A stretch of 16,553 nt of DNA from the NCBI GenBank assembly GCA_017455945.1, contig JAFTLM010000252.1, forward strand, positions 1 to 16,553, in the 5' to 3' direction. The position numbers and the translations under genes are program-made. The stretch is from Clostridia bacterium. GTDB taxonomy: Bacteria > Bacillota > Clostridia > Oscillospirales > CAG-272. This document shows positions 13,621 through 16,553 of this stretch, piece by piece (the stretch's first letter is position 1; each line of letters opens with the position of its first letter). The notes under the pieces were generated by a model. The model searched no databases, was not told the origin of the DNA, and worked only from the letters and a program-made list of their open reading frames with translations.

Positions 13621-14634
13621 ATGATTGACAAGAAAAGATCCAAAGAATGGTTTTACTCGCAGGGAAAGCTTGAGGTTCCCGAATGTGCAAAATGCGATGC
13701 CTTCAAGGTATACCGACTTGAATATACGGGTCAGTACATATTCGAGTTTGAAATAGATACGGGACTTGGCGGTGAGCCATGCGAGATAGACCAGATAACC
13801 GATACACACTTGAATTTTGTCTCAATAGCCGACGAGGACGATAAAGAAGTTATGGGAACGAGAGCCGTCCGCACCTGGAACAGAGAGGGTGAGTCTGTAA
13901 AATCCGTCATAAAGGCTATGGACGTGGCACAGTATGCCGACCAGACGGTGATTACCGGTGACGTGCTGGACTATCTTTCAAGAGGGGCTATGGCACTTAT
14001 GAAAAAGCATATCCTTGACCGCGACCCCGAGGTGCTTGTTACTCTTGGAGGTCATGAGCTGACAAAGCAGATGCAGACGAATATTCCGGACGAAACACCG
14101 TTTGAAGAGCGTTTGAATATGCTTGCCGAGATATGGCCCCACGAAATGAATTATTTTTCAAAAGACGTGGGAGATAATGTAATAGCCGTCTGTCTTGATA
14201 ACAGCATAGGTGATTTCCGTGCTTTCCAAATAAAAAATTTTGAAGCCGATATAAAAAGAGCGCGGGAAGAAAAGAAGATAATACTTGTTTTTGCCCACGA
14301 GCCTATAGCCACACGAAGAAACGAAGGGGCTATTCCCGCGGTTTGGGAAATGCGCGGAGCCCATAAGACCTTCGATTTTGACGGAGAGACCACAATAGGA
14401 GCAAAGCCAAACGACCGTGAGGTAACGAAGAGAGTGTATTCCTTGATAACAGAGAACGCCGATGTGATAAGAGGCTATTTCTGCGGTCACAGACACAGTG
14501 CGTTCTATACCGAAATAAACGCTACATATACCGATGAAAAGGGAATACATAATACAACTATCCCACAGTGGGTAGAGCCCGGAAACCCCTATCTTAACCA
14601 CGCGGGAATTGTTACGAGAATAATTGTTAAATAA
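13621..14634 (+). CDS. Calcineurin-like metallophosphoesterase with a variant third metal motif
   Basis: 337 residues. Metallophosphoesterase motifs appear in order: DQITDTHLN (D61, H63), TGDVLDY (D114), TLGGHE (143-146 as GGHE), FAHEP (H226) and CGHRHS (H290, H292). Enzymes of this fold hydrolyse phosphate mono- or diesters with a dinuclear metal centre. The third motif is normally GNH(D/E), whose Asn binds metal; here that Asn is Gly (G144), so activity may be altered or the ligand supplied elsewhere. Residues 1-55 and an insertion near 230-265 are not typical of minimal enzymes. No signal peptide is seen. The ATG lies 9 bases after the radical SAM stop, and GAGGTG at 13610-13615 overlaps that stop, so both proteins should be made together. 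The substrate is unknown. Confidence 0.85.
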   Translation: MIDKKRSKEWFYSQGKLEVPECAKCDAFKVYRLEYTGQYIFEFEIDTGLGGEPCEIDQITDTHLNFVSIADEDDKEVMGTRAVRTWNREGESVKSVIKAMDVAQYADQTVITGDVLDYLSRGAMALMKKHILDRDPEVLVTLGGHELTKQMQTNIPDETPFEERLNMLAEIWPHEMNYFSKDVGDNVIAVCLDNSIGDFRAFQIKNFEADIKRAREEKKIILVFAHEPIATRRNEGAIPAVWEMRGAHKTFDFDGETTIGAKPNDREVTKRVYSLITENADVIRGYFCGHRHSAFYTEINATYTDEKGIHNTTIPQWVEPGNPYLNHAGIVTRIIVK

Positions 14635-14635
14635 C

Positions 14636-14660
14636 AAAAAAGCAGCCGATTCCTTTTTTT
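14636..14660 (+). other. Half of a terminator: left arm and T tract without the right arm
   Basis: Two bases after the metallophosphoesterase stop, AAAAAA is followed by GCAGCCGATTCC (14642-14653) and then seven T. The arm resembles the left arm of the gdhA terminator (GAGCCGATTC), but no GGAATCGGCTGC partner follows. Only an A/T stem is possible, so this is probably a decayed terminator and read-through into the next gene is likely. Confidence 0.45.
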
Positions 14661-14700
14661 GACGGAGTAGCAATAAGTTATATCTTGGGCGTAATCGTTC

Positions 14701-14729
14701 TTGACAAAATTACAACACCGTGGTAAAAT
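14701..14729 (+). promoter_or_regulatory. Promoter of the nitrilase-GDPD fusion gene
   Basis: TTGACA (14701-14706), a 17-base spacer and TAAAAT (14724-14729), with TGG directly before the -10. It is a near-perfect extended -10 promoter and lies within the longest open frame, which shows that the TTG at 14701 is not a start codon. Confidence 0.9.
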
Positions 14730-14757
14730 ACAGAAAATCCAAACAAGGAGGAACTCT

Positions 14758-16362
14758 ATGAAAGCCTGCGTTATACAACCGCCTTATTCGATGGACTTGT
14801 CTTATGCCGACGAGTATTTCAATATAAAGCTTGATTATCTCAAACAATGCGATGAAAGTATGGACGTAATAGTTTTGCCCGAGTACAGTGACGCACCTTG
14901 CTGTACCAAAACCTGGGAAGAAACCTACGAGTGTCATAAAAAGTATATAAAACCTCTGCTTGACGCCTGCTCGGAGACAGCAAAACGCTGTGATGCGGTG
15001 GTGTTTGTCAATGCACTCTGTGAGGTTGAAAACGGATTCAGAAATACCACCTACGCCTTTGACCGAAAGGGCGAGATAGTGGGGAAGTATTTCAAAAAGC
15101 ACCTGCCGCCTTCGGAGCTTTACGACCTGCATCTTGATCAGGATTATACAAGAGAGTTTTCCGAACCCTACACTCTTACTGTAGACGGTATAAAATACGG
15201 ATTTCTCACTTGCTATGACTTCTATTTTTATGAAGCCTTTGCTTCTATCGCAAGGCAAAACGTGGACATTATAATCGGGTGCTCGCTACAGAGAAGCGAC
15301 AGCCACTCGGCACTTGAGATTATGGGACGCTTTTGTGCGTACAACTGTAATGCGCATCTGCTTCGCGCCTCGGTCAGCCTTGATAAAAATTCCGATATCT
15401 GCGGAGCCTCGATGATAGTTACGCCAAAGGGCGAGATGCTTGTCAATATGCGTAGCGAAATCGGTCTTGGCGTTGCCGAAATAGACCCCAAAAATAAATA
15501 TTATAAGCCTGCGGGCTTTGGCGGTGAGCTTGCACCCCATTATGAATATATTGAGTTCGGACGCAACCCCTGGCAGTACCGACACGGCGGAAGCGCAATC
15601 GTGAAAAACAACAGCCTGATGCCATATCCGCGTGTTTGCGCACACCGAGGCTTTAATTCGGTTGCCCCCGAAAACAGTATGCCCGCCTTCGGTGCGGCTG
15701 TGGCAATGGGGGCGGAGGAGATAGAGTTCGACCTTTGGTATACCAAGGACGGCGAGCTTGTCTCCATTCACGATGCCACGCTTGACAGAGTGTCGGACGG
15801 TGCGGGAAAGGTGTATGAGCATACATATGACGAGCTTAAAACACTCGATTTCGGAACGAAACACGGTGAGCGTTTTGCGGGGTTGAGAATACTTAAATTT
15901 GAGGAAATTTTGAAAAAGCTGGCTTGCCACGTGATAATGAATGTTCACATAAAAACTATAGGTCAGGAGCCTTACAGCAGAAAGCTTTTCGAGAAAATAG
16001 TTGCCCTCATAGATAAATATGATTGCAGAAAGTACGTCTATTTTATGACGAACAATCTCAGCCTCTTGGAAATGGCACAAGAACTGGCACCCGATATAGT
16101 TCGATGTGTGGGGTATGACAAAAACAATCCCGATATGGTGGAAACGGCTGTGAAATACGATTGCAAAAAGATACAGCTTTTCAAGCCGCATTTTAATCAG
16201 GATATGATAGACCGTGCACATAAGGCGGGAGTGAGGTGTAACGTATTCTGGTCCGACGATCCGAAAGAAGCCGTCGATTTTCTCAAAATGGGAATAGATA
16301 CCATTCTCACCAACGATTATAACCGTGTGGCACAGGCGGTGGAAAATTATAAAAATAATTGA
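14758..16362 (+). CDS. Fusion of a nitrilase-superfamily amidohydrolase and a glycerophosphodiester phosphodiesterase
   Basis: 534 residues in two complete domains. Residues 1-about 270 are a carbon-nitrogen hydrolase with the Glu-Lys-Cys triad: VLPEYSD (E42), KYFKKHLPP (K113) and LTCYDFYF (C152). These enzymes cleave amide or nitrile bonds. Residues about 290-530 are a GDPD TIM barrel: CAHRGFNSVAPENSMPAF (H296, R297, E305), EIEFDLWYTKDGE (E323, D325) and SIHDATLDR (H338), ending TILTNDY. GDPD enzymes hydrolyse glycerophosphodiesters to glycerol 3-phosphate and an alcohol such as ethanolamine or choline; some relatives cut lysophospholipids. Both active sites look intact, so a bifunctional enzyme is likely, perhaps acting on a substrate with an amide and a phosphodiester (inference). 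There is no signal peptide. The ATG at 14758 has AGGAGG a few bases upstream. The gene has its own promoter and terminator. Confidence 0.9.
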   Translation: MKACVIQPPYSMDLSYADEYFNIKLDYLKQCDESMDVIVLPEYSDAPCCTKTWEETYECHKKYIKPLLDACSETAKRCDAVVFVNALCEVENGFRNTTYAFDRKGEIVGKYFKKHLPPSELYDLHLDQDYTREFSEPYTLTVDGIKYGFLTCYDFYFYEAFASIARQNVDIIIGCSLQRSDSHSALEIMGRFCAYNCNAHLLRASVSLDKNSDICGASMIVTPKGEMLVNMRSEIGLGVAEIDPKNKYYKPAGFGGELAPHYEYIEFGRNPWQYRHGGSAIVKNNSLMPYPRVCAHRGFNSVAPENSMPAFGAAVAMGAEEIEFDLWYTKDGELVSIHDATLDRVSDGAGKVYEHTYDELKTLDFGTKHGERFAGLRILKFEEILKKLACHVIMNVHIKTIGQEPYSRKLFEKIVALIDKYDCRKYVYFMTNNLSLLEMAQELAPDIVRCVGYDKNNPDMVETAVKYDCKKIQLFKPHFNQDMIDRAHKAGVRCNVFWSDDPKEAVDFLKMGIDTILTNDYNRVAQAVENYKNN

Positions 16363-16373
16363 AGATAAACTTT

Positions 16374-16403
16374 GAGCCGAGGCGGCAGCCTCGGCTCTTT
16401 TTT
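16374..16403 (+). terminator. Intrinsic terminator of the nitrilase-GDPD gene
   Basis: GAGCCGAGGC (16374-16383), a GGCA loop and GCCTCGGCTC (16388-16397) form a perfect 10-bp GC-rich stem followed by TTTTTT. It begins 12 bases after the stop codon. Confidence 0.94.
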
Positions 16404-16442
16404 GCGGGAATGTAAATTATAGTTTAGCGGCGAGGGATGTGT

Positions 16443-16524
16443 TCGCACCGCACCCATAAGAGCCCCCACGCCAGTGGGTGCGAGTCAAGGCTGCATAAGC
16501 CTTGTCGCTCACCGCAGTGAGCGA
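16443..16524. repeat. Array of three palindromes, probable intergenic repeat element (cut by the window end)
   Basis: Three consecutive stems occur in about 80 GC-rich bases with no coding frame. The first is CGCACCCA (16449-16456) with TGGGTGCG (16475-16482). It can alternatively form as TCGCACC (16443-16449) with GGTGCGA (16477-16483), or as CCCAC (16465-16469) with GTGGG (16474-16478). The second is CAAGGCT (16486-16492) with AGCCTTG (16498-16504). The third is TCGCTCAC (16505-16512) with GTGAGCGA (16517-16524). Such strings are typical of palindromic intergenic repeats or MITE ends in gut Clostridia. A structured RNA is the alternative. The sequence continues to the window edge with a T-rich tract, so the element may extend beyond. 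Confidence 0.6.
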
Positions 16525-16553
16525 AACTCCCCAAACGGCGTTTTTCTTTTTGC

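Noticed and set aside
14701..14757. TTG start giving a longer nitrilase-GDPD protein
   Set aside because: This stretch holds the -35, spacer, -10 and ribosome binding site. The nitrilase fold begins at MKACVIQ, encoded from 14758.
15286..16221. 311-residue open frame on the minus strand
   Set aside because: It lies wholly antisense to the nitrilase-GDPD gene, whose two domains and catalytic motifs are certain. It has no ribosome binding site and no recognisable domain; its length comes from codon bias of the real gene.
1..16553. CRISPR array, prophage, transposase or restriction/defence island
   Set aside because: No regularly spaced direct repeats, integrase, transposase, methylase or typical defence domains are seen. 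The terminal palindromes at 16443-16524 are the only candidate for a mobile element.

Overview
The window looks like chromosomal DNA from a low-to-moderate-GC Gram-positive bacterium of the class Clostridia, probably a gut anaerobe. This is inferred from strong GGAGG ribosome binding sites, SigA-type promoters with TGn-extended -10 boxes, a Mini-III ribonuclease gene, a BspA-type leucine-rich repeat surface protein, a DUF4080-type B12/radical SAM protein, a GH36 alpha-galactosidase and a heparinase II/III-family enzyme. The genus cannot be fixed from the sequence. No rRNA, tRNA, CRISPR array, transposase or phage gene is visible.

Layout. (1) 1-2956, plus strand: a small acidic protein of unknown function behind a perfect-consensus promoter, then two tandem regulators with an N-terminal XRE helix-turn-helix and a long, probably TPR-like helical C-terminus. 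Each has its own promoter; a bidirectional terminator ends the block. (2) 2964-5472, minus strand: a membrane-anchored LRR protein, then a tightly packed operon mrnC (Mini-III RNase) - cyclophilin-type prolyl isomerase - flavin reductase-like protein. The operon promoter starts at the base after the LRR stop codon. (3) 5473-7914, plus strand: a gene-poor gap with a minus-facing terminator hairpin, then gdhA (glutamate dehydrogenase) with a strong promoter and terminator, then an HD-domain phosphohydrolase. (4) 7915-12075: a heparinase II/III-like enzyme (plus) converging on a GH36 alpha-galactosidase (minus), sharing a hairpin terminator. Neither has a signal peptide, so both probably act on imported oligosaccharides. 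(5) 12116-14634, plus strand: a B12-binding radical SAM protein translationally coupled to a metallophosphoesterase in which the third metal-site motif is altered. (6) 14701-16403, plus strand: a nitrilase-superfamily amidohydrolase fused to a glycerophosphodiester phosphodiesterase (GDPD) domain, with its own promoter and terminator. (7) 16443-16553: a non-coding stretch of consecutive palindromes, probably one end of an intergenic repeat element cut by the window edge.

Most genes are ordinary housekeeping or catabolic genes, each in its own short transcription unit. The best candidates for something little described are the nitrilase-GDPD fusion, the radical SAM/metallophosphoesterase pair, the terminal palindromic element, and the small acidic protein with a four-residue repeat next to the regulators. 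Several starts were moved from the longest open frame because the longest frame runs into a promoter or ribosome binding site.
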